In this document: piece after piece, positions 42,251-50,536 of the stretch | How the letters are laid out: every line of letters starts with the position of its first letter | Position numbering within the stretch: the first letter of the stretch is position 1 | Assembly (NCBI GenBank): GCA_051984675.1 | Contig: JBPYFK010000163.1 | Location: forward strand, 1 to 64,000 | Origin: JBPYFK01 sp051984675 | GTDB lineage: Bacteria > Actinomycetota > Actinomycetes > Mycobacteriales > Pseudonocardiaceae | Length of the DNA stretch: 64,000 nucleotides | Reading direction: 5' to 3' | Made by a program: the position numbers and the translations under genes | Notes under the pieces: generated by a model | What the model was told of the DNA's origin: nothing | Database searches by the model: none | The model's input: the letters and a program-made list of their open reading frames with translations, nothing else

Positions 42251-42693
42251 CCACTCACCGAGGGACGTGGTACTCGCGGTCCGACTCCACTCGCGGTGGG
42301 GACCTGCTGCGGTCGGACCTGCGGTGACCGGACGTGTTGTGATCTGACCTGTTGTGATCTGACCTGTTGTGATCTGATCTGGTATACCGTAACGATCGGT
42401 GCCCGCAGAACCCGGTCGCGGTCGGCGAACCCGACCACCTCGGTCTCCGCGATCAACCCGTCCAGCTCGGGATCGTCGGTGGTCACGATTCCCCCGGCCT
42501 CGTGCCGGGCCGGGTCGAACCACTCACCGTCCGGCCGCACGGCCCACACGCCACATCCGCGCAGCCCCTCGGTCAGGCGCTCGGTCACGCCCGCGCTGCG
42601 CGCCCGGTCCATGGCGTACACGCAGAGCTCGATCAGTCGCGCCCGCTCGGCGAGCGCCGCGCGCAACTCCTCGGGGCTTTCGCTACCGGCCAT
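42238..42693 (-). CDS. GrpE-like small protein with repeat tail
   Basis: 151 residues from ATG 42693. An N-terminal helix (SPEELRAALAERARLIELCV) precedes a compact region ending VVGFADRDRVLRAPIVTVY, which resembles the beta domain of GrpE nucleotide exchange factors (GxRxxDRVLRxAxV). The last ~40 residues are encoded by the 15-bp minisatellite (IRSQQVRSQQVRSQ) and then by sequence shared with the dynamin start. No Hsp70 is in the window. It sits between two dynamin-like GTPase genes, so it may serve them or a distant Hsp70-like partner. Confidence 0.6.
   Translation of the reverse strand: MAGSESPEELRAALAERARLIELCVYAMDRARSAGVTERLTEGLRGCGVWAVRPDGEWFDPARHEAGGIVTTDDPELDGLIAETEVVGFADRDRVLRAPIVTVYQIRSQQVRSQQVRSQHVRSPQVRPQQVPTASGVGPRVPRPSVSGCQG
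42301..42375. repeat. 15-bp tandem repeat (minisatellite), five units
   Basis: Units starting at 42301, 42316, 42331, 42346 and 42361. The last two are identical (GACCTGTTGTGATCT) and the others are increasingly diverged. A degenerate sixth unit follows at 42376. Because 15 is divisible by 3, gain or loss of units keeps both overlapping frames open: it encodes VRSQQ-type repeats at the end of the GrpE-like protein and ITTGQ-type repeats in the frame leading into the dynamin. Confidence 0.85.
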
Positions 42694-42818
42694 CGACACT
42701 CCACACAACCCCGCAACATCCCAAAACGTCGCCCTCTAAAGTGCTTTCGACGCGCGGGCAACGGCCACGGTTCCCACTTCCCTGGACGTGTTCGCGCCGT
42801 GTTTTCGCTGCGGAACGG

Positions 42819-44366
42819 TCAGCTGCTCTTCAGCTGTTGCCAGAGCAGGAAGTACGCGCGATGCACAACGTGCGCGACCCGGCTCTGCGCGGGTGTCGCG
42901 CCGAACGAGGCGAACGAGCGCCACCAGCCCGCGCGCTCCAGCGCATACGCCGTCTGGTCCGCTTTCGACCGCTGGGCCAGTCCGAGCTGCTCCCCGACAT
43001 CGGCCGTACTCCCGACCCGCAGCACCTCGCTGACCAGGTCCTCCGGCAGCTCCACGGCGCCGGCCGCGACCAGTGTCAACGCCTCCAGCAGGCGTAGCTG
43101 GTGCGCCTCCGGCTTGGCCAGCAGCACCTCGATCGCGTCATGCACTCGCTGCCGCTCGCCATCATCGCCGGACGCGTGCGCCAACGCCGTCACCGACGCC
43201 AAGGCGGCAGCGGCCTTGATCCCATCAGCGCGCGCCCGGAACGCGGAGCTCAACCGCTCGGTGACCTCGGCCAGCCCAGAGGCGTCGAGCAGCCTTCGGC
43301 GCAGCGCCCCAGCGGTGATCTCCGGCTCGGCGTCGATCTCCTCCAACGCTCGCCCGATCCCGTGCAGGTCCAGCCGCTCCAGCAGTTGGGCACGCACCTC
43401 AGCCGGAACAGCGCACTCCCAGCTGGTGAACAAGTCGGCCGACAGCAGCATGGTCGACCTGGCCTCGCTGTCCAATTCGGACAGTTGGCGGAGCGCGTCC
43501 GCCTCGGTGACGGTGAAACCGCCGGTCTCGGCGGTCTCCGCGAGCAGCCCGATCACCGGCAACACGTCCGCCACTCGTGGTGTGAGCTGCTCCCACTGCT
43601 TGCGCGCGAGCAGCGTCGCGGCTTTCCACACGTCGCCGCCCGCGCCATCCACCGAATCGGGCACGATCGTGTCGGCCTTGTTCAGCACCGCGATCGCGTT
43701 CACCGGGCCGGCTTCCCGGCTCGCGGTCGCAGCGCTGAACGCTGCCAGTGCCTGCTGGTCGTCCGCGCGCACCGCCTGCGTCACGACGTAGAGCACCGCT
43801 TCGGCCCCCGCGATCGCGTCGCGCGACACCGGATCAAGTTCGCCGAGACCTTCGCCGCCGTCGTGGGCACCGAGCACCTGTTCGGTACGGGCGGCGGACT
43901 CGGCGTCCAGCGAGCCCAGGCCCGGAGTGTCGATCACCGTGAGATCTCGCAACACGGCGTTCGTGAGGTATGCCTCCAAGTGCGAGACGTCCTGGAAATC
44001 CACGCCCAGCTCAGCGGGGATCGACCCATCGGCGTCGAACGGCACGGCCTGCTTCGAACCGTCGCGGAACACCACCTCGACCCGGTCCACCGTGCCGTAC
44101 TGGAAACGGGTCACCAGCCTGGTGCACTCGCCCACCTCGGTGGGTGCCACCCGCCGGCCGATCAGCGCGTTCACAAGGGTCGACTTCCCGGACTTGATCC
44201 GGCCGGCAACGGCCACCTGCAATGGCGCCGACAACCGGCGCAGCACATCGGCGAATCCGGCCGCCGTCGCTTCGGAAACCCGCGGCCGAAGGCCGAGACA
44301 CAGCTGTGCCACTGCAGCGGAGAGCGGCCCGGGCCACTGGTCGTGCTCGGAGGCCGTACTCACCAT
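42819..44366 (-). CDS. dynamin-family GTPase, IniC-like
   Basis: 515 residues, from ATG 44366 or the adjacent GTG 44363. GTPase motifs: AVAGRIKSGKSTLVNALIGR (P-loop), VIDTPGLGSLDAES (G3), VLNKADTIVP (G4). The C-terminal ~250 residues are helical, without clear membrane spans. It resembles IniC, the partner of IniA in the isoniazid-inducible operon. It is first of four same-strand genes (IniC-like, GrpE-like, IniA-like, acidic protein) that look like one transcription unit, though a 125-bp gap precedes the GrpE-like gene. Confidence 0.8.
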   Translation of the reverse strand: MVSTASEHDQWPGPLSAAVAQLCLGLRPRVSEATAAGFADVLRRLSAPLQVAVAGRIKSGKSTLVNALIGRRVAPTEVGECTRLVTRFQYGTVDRVEVVFRDGSKQAVPFDADGSIPAELGVDFQDVSHLEAYLTNAVLRDLTVIDTPGLGSLDAESAARTEQVLGAHDGGEGLGELDPVSRDAIAGAEAVLYVVTQAVRADDQQALAAFSAATASREAGPVNAIAVLNKADTIVPDSVDGAGGDVWKAATLLARKQWEQLTPRVADVLPVIGLLAETAETGGFTVTEADALRQLSELDSEARSTMLLSADLFTSWECAVPAEVRAQLLERLDLHGIGRALEEIDAEPEITAGALRRRLLDASGLAEVTERLSSAFRARADGIKAAAALASVTALAHASGDDGERQRVHDAIEVLLAKPEAHQLRLLEALTLVAAGAVELPEDLVSEVLRVGSTADVGEQLGLAQRSKADQTAYALERAGWWRSFASFGATPAQSRVAHVVHRAYFLLWQQLKSS

Positions 44367-44587
44367 GCCCTCGCTTCAGCGCTTGTGCGTACCGCGCGCT
44401 CGCTCCTGTTCCGTTCGCAACATCCTGCCACGCCACCGCGGCGGCGCAGGCGCTGCGAAATGCGACCCGTGGGGACGGTGTGCCGCCCACGCGTGATCGT
44501 GAAAGATCGCACGCCTGGCTGGTTTACGGCACCGATCGCGGCACGTAATCATGTGCTTGCACAGCGTTTCCACCGTGGAGGTACGCG

Positions 44588-45055
44588 ATGCAGCCGGGGC
44601 CAGACGGCATGACCGCTTATGTCGTGTTCCTTGTCATCGGAGTGGCAGTGGTGTTCATGGACGGGTGGCTCATCCGGCGTAGCGGTGAGACTTACCTGGA
44701 AGAGGTGTATCCCGACCCGAGAGTCGCCGAGTCCGTGAACCGGTTGATCACCGTGCTCTTTCACCTCGCCGTGCTGGGTGTTCTGGCGCTGATCTCGACC
44801 GTCGACATCACTGGTCGCAACAGCGTGGAGACCGTCGTCGCGCGGCTGGGTGTGATGCTGCTGGTCATGGCCGTGGCGCACGGCATCACGATGTGGGTGT
44901 TCGCCCGGATGCGCACACGGCACGGCGAGCTCCTGCTCCACAGCGAACTCGCGGCGCGCAGCAAGGCGCGCTACGGCTACGGCTACGGGTACGACGGCGA
45001 CGAGCAGTCAACGCGCGTGCCTCCGGAGCTCCCGCACCCGGAGCGAGAACCGTGA
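44588..45055 (+). CDS. three-span membrane protein, hypothetical
   Basis: 155 residues from ATG 44588, with GGAGGT seven nt upstream. Membrane helices lie near 9-25, 55-75 and 85-108 (MTAYVVFLVIGVAVVFM; VLFHLAVLGVLALI; VMLLVMAVAHGITMWVFA). A cytoplasmic tail has a YGYGYGYDGD repeat and a Pro/Glu-rich end. No family is recognised. It diverges from the dynamin operon and is followed after 49 bp by a HAD phosphatase gene. Confidence 0.7.
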   Translation: MQPGPDGMTAYVVFLVIGVAVVFMDGWLIRRSGETYLEEVYPDPRVAESVNRLITVLFHLAVLGVLALISTVDITGRNSVETVVARLGVMLLVMAVAHGITMWVFARMRTRHGELLLHSELAARSKARYGYGYGYDGDEQSTRVPPELPHPEREP

Positions 45056-45104
45056 CACGTGTTCGGTGGCGGCATCACCGGCGAATTGCGGCTAACCTGC
45101 GTAA

Positions 45105-45902
45105 ATGAGCGCAGCAGCCTGGCAACCCCGTCTTGTCGCCCTCGACGTGGACGGAACGGTTTTCAATCCCGACACGCAGTCCATCTCCCCGCGTGTCAGG
45201 GAGGCTGTACGCAGGGTGACCGACGCGGGCAGCCAGCTGGTCCTCGCCACCGGTCGGAGCATGCTCGGCACCTTGCCCGTACTGGCCGAGCTCGACCTGC
45301 ACAGCGGCATGGCGCTGTGCTCGAACGGGGCGGTCCGGCTCGACGCGAGTGCCCGCGAAGCGGTGGCCGTGGAGACGTTCGATCCCGCGCCGGTGCACCG
45401 CAAGCTCGCCGGCCTCCTGCCCGGCGCCCTGTTCGCCGCCGAGCACGTCGGCACCCGCACCCTGGTGACCTCGCCATTTCCACCGGACAAGCTCCACGGC
45501 CCGCAGCAGCTCGCCACCATCGAGGAGCTTGTCGGCCGCCCGGTCCCCCGGCTGATCGCGAACTGGGCCGGGCACCCGCCAGCCGAACTCAGTCGCGTGA
45601 TGGAAGGCGTGTGGTTGCTCGGCGCGACCTACACCGTTGATCACTACGAGCCGTGGGTCACGGTGGTTCCAGACGGTGTGACGAAGGGCGCCGCGCTGGA
45701 GAAGCTCCGCACCGAACTGGGCATCCCCATCGAGGACACCCTCGCCATCGGCGACGGCGACAACGACCTGCAGATGCTGGAGTGGGCCGCGCACGGCATC
45801 GCGATGGGACAGTCCCCGGCCAGCGTGCGGGCGGCGGCGGACGAGACGACCGCGACCGTGGATGCCGACGGCGTCGCCGTGGCTCTGCGGAAGTGGTTCT
45901 AG
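45105..45902 (+). CDS. HAD hydrolase, Cof subfamily (sugar-phosphate or FMN phosphatase)
   Basis: 265 residues from ATG 45105. TAACCT lies six nt before the ATG with no ribosome-binding site, suggesting a leaderless mRNA. HAD motif I is LVALDVDGTVF (nucleophile Asp), motif II LATGR, motif III region VTKGAALEKL (Lys), and motif IV IGDGDNDLQMLEWAAHGIAMG, with a Cof-type C2 cap between. It dephosphorylates small metabolites; the specific substrate is not predictable. Confidence 0.85.
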   Translation: MSAAAWQPRLVALDVDGTVFNPDTQSISPRVREAVRRVTDAGSQLVLATGRSMLGTLPVLAELDLHSGMALCSNGAVRLDASAREAVAVETFDPAPVHRKLAGLLPGALFAAEHVGTRTLVTSPFPPDKLHGPQQLATIEELVGRPVPRLIANWAGHPPAELSRVMEGVWLLGATYTVDHYEPWVTVVPDGVTKGAALEKLRTELGIPIEDTLAIGDGDNDLQMLEWAAHGIAMGQSPASVRAAADETTATVDADGVAVALRKWF

Positions 45903-46518
45903 CGTTGACCCACCGGATCGCCCGCCTGTTGATCTCGGAAAGCTAGATCAACAAAAGCAAATCCGCTGGTGAGAATCGATGTCGCCGACTGTTACCCCTC
46001 CCGGCCGAGAGCCTGATCACGTCGATCGATAGGATTCACGACAAGATCGCCGGAGATCGAGATCGACCTATATCGAAGAGCACACCCGCCGTCGCAGGTA
46101 CCGCGTATGCGGCTCGTTCAGGGTGAATTCAGCCCGGAGGGCTACCGCGGTCCACAGACGACCGACTGCACTAGCGCTCGGGGGCGCGTAGCGGTCGGAA
46201 CGGGGGAAGGGCCCGGGCTGTCATTCGGGGGATGGCCCGGGTCCTGTGCTTGTCCCGGTCATCCGTGTCGGCCTTCCGCCCGCGCCGTCGCTGGCAGCGG
46301 GACGTCGCCCACGCGGGGATCGCGTCGCAACCCGCACGCCATTGCCCAGAAGTGAGTTTCCGCACAATAATGAGCAGGTTTGCATGTGTTTGGCGCCCGT
46401 CTCTGGTAATCGATAGGGAGAAGCTTTCGCCCCAATCAGCGTGGCTTGCGGGCATCGCCGCGGCGTCGCTGGTCGGCTACGGGCCGCGGCTGTAACCGAT
46501 GAGGAATGGGGTGACCTT
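45903..46518. other. 616-bp intergenic region
   Basis: No frame has convincing coding bias. A 9-bp inverted repeat TGTTGATCT (45927-45935) / AGATCAACA (45945-45953) just after the HAD gene may terminate it. The stretch 46025-46075 is dense in ATCG tetramers (GATCGAGATCGACC) without forming a clear repeat. The promoter for the next gene should lie in 46350-46500. Confidence 0.4.
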
Positions 46519-47094
46519 GTGCTGGAAGCCAGCCAAGACCCGAAACTTCCCACGCGCCGGGATCCGCTCAGCGGGCAAACGGACTCGGCTGACCTCAGGG
46601 TCGAAGCCCTTCCGGGCCTGGAATGGTCCCTTGCGGCCGAGACCGAGCCACCGAGCACCGAAGCGCATAGCCCGGAATCGTTGCGGACCGGGTGGGTTCA
46701 CCGTGTCCCCGAAGAGCAGGTCCTCAACCTGTTCCGCAAGCTCAGCGCCACCGGTCAGCACCTCCCGGCACCGTGGTGGCTGCCGGCACTCGACCGCGGG
46801 GAGCTGACCAGCAGGGCAGAGGCCTTCGCCATCGAGGACGAAGTCCACACGATCCTGCACTCGCGCGCCGGGTGGGTGTTCGTGCCCTGGGTCGGCCCGA
46901 GCGAAACCGGCTACTGGGAGTACGACCCGCCTGGGCTTGCCATCGCACGGTTCCCGACCACGGTCGTGCTGACCGACGAGCACCCGGGGTGGATCAGCGT
47001 CGTGCCAGCGCACCCTGACAACCCACCCCCGCCGGTCCCGCTCAAGGGACCGAGCGGGCTCACAGCGGCGCTGAACCAGATCGAAACCTGGTGA
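46519..47094 (+). CDS. conserved-looking hypothetical protein
   Basis: 191 residues from GTG 46519 (GGGGTGA upstream); the frame is open to a GTG at 46441, so the start is uncertain. Trp/Pro-rich (HLPAPWWLPALDRGELTSRA; AGWVFVPWVGPSETGYWEYD), soluble, no signal peptide or membrane span, and strong third-position G/C. It ends QIETW. No family is recognised. It precedes trmB on the same strand by 83 bp. Confidence 0.6.
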   Translation: MLEASQDPKLPTRRDPLSGQTDSADLRVEALPGLEWSLAAETEPPSTEAHSPESLRTGWVHRVPEEQVLNLFRKLSATGQHLPAPWWLPALDRGELTSRAEAFAIEDEVHTILHSRAGWVFVPWVGPSETGYWEYDPPGLAIARFPTTVVLTDEHPGWISVVPAHPDNPPPPVPLKGPSGLTAALNQIETW

Positions 47095-47177
47095 TCGTGC
47101 TGGCTCACTGATCGTGCTGGGCTCCCAGCGAACGCGGACGGCGGGCACGGCCGGAGCGTTTGCGATACTGGGTTCCC

Positions 47178-47891
47178 GTGAAGGCCTCTGACCAGCAGAT
47201 CCCGTACCACCGGACCGTCGTCAGCTACGTCCAGCGCGGGGAGCGCATGACGACCGGGCAGCAGCGCGCGTGGGATCGACGCTGGCCCGAACTTGGACGC
47301 GACATCGCCGGGCTCCCCGAGGGGTCATTGGACCTGGACACGTGGTTCGGGCGCACCGCCCCCACGGTGCTGGAGATCGGCTCGGGCATGGGGGAGACAA
47401 CGGCGCAGCTCGCCGCTGCCGAACCCGAGGTCAACTACCTCGCGGTCGAGGTGTACAAGCCGGGGCTCGCCCAGCTGCTGCTGCGCGTCGAGGCGTTGGA
47501 ACTGGAGAACCTGAGGCTGCTCCGCGGTGACGCGACGGTGCTGCTGCGGGAGCACCTGGAGCCAGACTCGCTGGCCGGGGTGCGCGTCTTCTTTCCCGAC
47601 CCGTGGCCAAAGAAGCGGCACCACAAGCGCCGGCTGGTCCAGCCCCACGTCGTGGCCCTGCTGGCGTCACGGATGCGGCCCGGCGCGGTACTGCACATGG
47701 CCACGGACTGGCAGGACTACGCGGAGCAGATGCTGGCGGCGTGCGAAGCGGAGCCAGCGTTGCGCAACACGCACGCGGACCAGTCCGGCGGCTGGGCGCC
47801 CCGACCGGAGTGGCGCCCGGTCACGAAGTTCGAGCAGCGTGCCCACGAGGAGGGGCGGGATGTGCACGACCTGATGTTCCAGCGGGTCTGA
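47178..47891 (+). CDS. trmB: tRNA (guanine-N7)-methyltransferase
   Basis: 237 residues from GTG 47178; there is no ribosome-binding site, but GATACT lies eight nt upstream, so it is possibly leaderless. SAM-binding VLEIGSGMGETTAQ, followed by the family hallmark VFFPDPWPKKRHHKRRLVQP and RPVTKFEQRAHEEG. It methylates G46 in the variable loop of tRNAs. Slightly longer N-terminally than E. coli TrmB, as usual in actinobacteria. Confidence 0.93.
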   Translation: MKASDQQIPYHRTVVSYVQRGERMTTGQQRAWDRRWPELGRDIAGLPEGSLDLDTWFGRTAPTVLEIGSGMGETTAQLAAAEPEVNYLAVEVYKPGLAQLLLRVEALELENLRLLRGDATVLLREHLEPDSLAGVRVFFPDPWPKKRHHKRRLVQPHVVALLASRMRPGAVLHMATDWQDYAEQMLAACEAEPALRNTHADQSGGWAPRPEWRPVTKFEQRAHEEGRDVHDLMFQRV

Positions 47892-48066
47892 CGCTCAGTC
47901 TCGGGATCGATCATCACTCGAATGGTCTATCAATGCTTCTCGCTGGCATCCCGATAGGGAATAACGACGAGTACATAAGAGCACGATCGAGTGAAAAAAC
48001 TTCACTACAAAGATTCGGCTCGCGGGAGTGCCGCGTGATCGGGCGGGCGAGCTACGTTACCGCACC

Positions 48067-49215
48067 GTGACCGCTATCTCTGACGAAGCAATCCGGTTAC
48101 AGCAGGAGTCCGGGAAATCCGACAGTTCACGCACCAGCGGTGCTGACGCTGGCGTGGACGTCATGGCGGCAGAGGAATTCATTCGCGCCTTCCACGACAC
48201 CCACCCCGGCGTCGGCTCCCTCCGTGAGCGGCTCGCACAGGTCCGTGCCGAAATCGCCGACACCGGTACCTACCGGCACACCGACAAGGAACTCGCGTAT
48301 GGGGCACGGGTCGCCCTCCGCGACAGCGGATGGTGCACCAGTGGCGTCCCCTGGCGACGGCTCAAGGTGCGCGACCTGCGCGGACTGCGCAATGGCTCGG
48401 CCGTGGCCAAGGAATGCTTCGAGCATCTTCGGCAGGCCACCAACGGTGGCCGAATCCAGCCGCTGATCACGGTCTTCGCGCCTGACACTCCCCAGACGCC
48501 CGGGCCGCGCATCTGGAACGAGCAGGTCGTCCGCTACGCCGGGTACGAATCCCCAGACGGTGCGGTCATGGGCGACCGCCGGTACGTCGGATTCACCACG
48601 GCCGTCCGCCGCCGGGGATGGATCCCACCCACCCGACGTAGTCGGTTCGACCACCTGCCACTGGTGACCGAAACCGCCCACGAAGGAGTGCAGCTTTTCG
48701 ACGTCCCGCGAGACGTCATCCAAGAGGTTCCCCTCGAACATCCCGATCTTCCCTGGTTCGGCGAACTGGGCCTGCGCTGGCACACGGTTCCCCTGATCAG
48801 CAATATGCAGTTGGTCATCGGCGGAATCCGGTATCCGGCCGCGCCCTTCAACACGTGGTTCGTCGGCGCGGAAATCGGCACCCGCGGCTTGGCCGACGAA
48901 AACGCCTACGGCGCTGCTCGTGAAGTCGCGGGACGTCTGGGAATGGACACCTCCAGTGAGCGAAGCCTCTGGCGGGACCGCGCGATCGTGGAGATCAACC
49001 GAGCGGTGCTGTTCTCGTTCGACTCCGCCCGGATCACGGTGACCGATCACCACGCCGAAGCCCAGCACCGGCTGGCCTGGCTTCGCTCCGGCTGGCGAAG
49101 CGGCTCGGCCCGACCCGCGTTTTCGGTGAGCAAAGCAGCCACGCAACGCGCGCGGCACGGTACGCCGGTCTGTTTCACGGCCACAGCGGAGCTTCCCTCG
49201 GTAGGGGCCAGCTAA
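48067..49215 (+). CDS. divergent nitric oxide synthase oxygenase
   Basis: 382 residues from GTG 48067, with TACGTT eight nt upstream and no ribosome-binding site (leaderless pattern). It aligns along the NOS oxygenase fold: HLRQATNGGRIQPLITVF, RIWNEQVVRYAGYESPDG, LPLISNMQLVIGGIRYPAAP, PFNTWFVGAEIGTRGL with the substrate Glu (E269), SLWRDRAIVEINRAVLFSF and VTDHHAEAQHR. The heme Cys (C90) sits in RDSGWCTSGVPWRRL, where usual NOS has RCIGR, and the final WIVPP region is missing. NOS makes NO from L-arginine with a separate reductase, none being adjacent. Activity may differ from standard NOS. Confidence 0.82.
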   Translation: MTAISDEAIRLQQESGKSDSSRTSGADAGVDVMAAEEFIRAFHDTHPGVGSLRERLAQVRAEIADTGTYRHTDKELAYGARVALRDSGWCTSGVPWRRLKVRDLRGLRNGSAVAKECFEHLRQATNGGRIQPLITVFAPDTPQTPGPRIWNEQVVRYAGYESPDGAVMGDRRYVGFTTAVRRRGWIPPTRRSRFDHLPLVTETAHEGVQLFDVPRDVIQEVPLEHPDLPWFGELGLRWHTVPLISNMQLVIGGIRYPAAPFNTWFVGAEIGTRGLADENAYGAAREVAGRLGMDTSSERSLWRDRAIVEINRAVLFSFDSARITVTDHHAEAQHRLAWLRSGWRSGSARPAFSVSKAATQRARHGTPVCFTATAELPSVGAS

Positions 49216-49257
49216 GACCACCCGCCCGAGCAGCGGCGGCTCCGCGCCGGGGCAGAG

Positions 49258-49386
49258 TCACGGAGACCGCTTGCCACGGCTGCCCAGGCCCTCCCACAAG
49301 TCGAGTAACACGGCGCTGACCCCCATGAGCAACAACACCGCAAGAGCAAGCCCGGTGCCGACCATCGCCAGCGTGTGCACGATCAC
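49258..49386 (-). CDS. 42-residue single-span membrane peptide
   Basis: GTG 49386 is preceded by AGGAGGTAGCCACG, a strong ribosome-binding site. The sequence is a single long hydrophobic helix (VIVHTLAMVGTGLALAVLLL and onward to VSAVLLDLW) with a short basic tail (GSRGKRSP). Convergent with the NOS-like gene. Third tiny membrane peptide of the window; unknown function. Confidence 0.5.
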   Translation of the reverse strand: MIVHTLAMVGTGLALAVLLLMGVSAVLLDLWEGLGSRGKRSP

Positions 49387-49624
49387 CGTGGCTACCTCCT
49401 CACGTTCCCGGCACTTCCGCCCTAAGAGAGTCGCTCCTGAGGTGGTCTCAACAAATCGGCCATGTGGCTGGTTCAGAGACCCGCCCCGTGCGTATTTCAC
49501 GGAATCCACCGCGTCCCGCTAGGCCGTTCGGGTAACGACCGTCCACCACACGCACGCTGGCCGCCAGGGTCCTATGTCCCAGGGACCCTGTCCCAGAGAC
49601 CTCTGGCTCGCCCCCACCGTCGCC

Positions 49625-50341
49625 TCATGTCGTCATCACTCCTCCGACGACCCGTCCGTCACGGAGTCCGATCACGCGCCCGCATCGAGACGCGAGAGTC
49701 TGATCACGCGTCATCACAACCGTGGCGGCTCCGACTTCTGTCGCCGCTCTCAGCAGCGCCGTCATCGTTCCCGTGCCGCCATGGCGGTCCAAGGCACCGG
49801 TCGGCTCATCCGCGAAGAGCACCTTCGGATGTCGGGCAAGGGCACGCGCGATCGCTACCCGTTGACTTTCGGGGCTCGACAGGGCTGCCGGACTGCGTCG
49901 TCGTAGCCCCTCCAGCCCGAGCCGCCGCAGCCAGTCCTGGGCCTGCGCGATCGCGTCCTTCCTCCCATAGCCCGCCAGCAGCAGCGGCCGGGCCACGTTG
50001 TCTTCGACGGTCAGCTCGGCCACCAACAACCCGGTCTGCGTGACGCAACCGAACGTGTTCCGACGAAGTCGGGCGCGTTTGGCCTCGTCGAGCTGGTCGA
50101 TCCGGTTTCCCGCGATCACCACCTGCCCCTCGTCTGGCGGCATGACTCCGCTGAGGAGATAGAGCAGCGTCGTCTTCCCCGCACCGGATTGCCCCACGAC
50201 GGCAAGCGTTTCACCGGCGTAAATCGTGATGTCGACCCCAGCGAGCACCTGTCGGTGTCCGTATCGCTTCGTCAGGCCGCTGCCGCTGACGAGCACACCG
50301 CCGCGGGTGGGCTGGCCAGGCTGTTCGGACTTCTCACTCAT
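49625..50341 (-). CDS. orphan ABC ATPase with degenerate motifs (MacB/LolD-like)
   Basis: 238 residues from ATG 50341 (AGGGAGAAGG upstream). Walker A VGQSGAGKTT (49-58) and Walker B VLFADEPTGALD are intact, and overall it resembles the MacB/LolD/FtsE branch. The signature is LSSPESQ (154-160) instead of LSGGEQQ, and the H-loop reads MTRD (Arg212) rather than THD. No FtsX/MacB permease gene is adjacent. It may be inactive, regulatory, or work with a distant permease. It is divergent from a two-component system, an arrangement often seen for transporter-controlling sensors. Confidence 0.75.
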   Translation of the reverse strand: MSEKSEQPGQPTRGGVLVSGSGLTKRYGHRQVLAGVDITIYAGETLAVVGQSGAGKTTLLYLLSGVMPPDEGQVVIAGNRIDQLDEAKRARLRRNTFGCVTQTGLLVAELTVEDNVARPLLLAGYGRKDAIAQAQDWLRRLGLEGLRRRSPAALSSPESQRVAIARALARHPKVLFADEPTGALDRHGGTGTMTALLRAATEVGAATVVMTRDQTLASRCGRVIGLRDGRVVGGVMTT

Positions 50342-50536
50342 TCCTTCTCCCTTCTCCGCCGGCGAACCTCGGATGGACTGGCAGGCTCTACCGGCCGAAA
50401 TCGAGGTTGTCAGCGCAGAGAGCGGTCGCACCTCGGCCGATCGGCCATTTTGGACCGTGAAAAATCAGCCGATCGGCCATGAAGTCGGAACCTTTCGGCC
50501 AGGGTGCGAACCTTGCCAACGATCTACGGTCGTGCT

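Noticed and set aside
45105..47094. The A+T-poor region 45903-46518 as one or more small genes
   Set aside because: The open frames there lack third-position G/C bias and ribosome-binding sites; treated as intergenic.
47091..47120. TGATCGTGCTGG direct repeat between the hypothetical gene and trmB
   Set aside because: Two short copies without symmetry or promoter context; probably local duplication noise.
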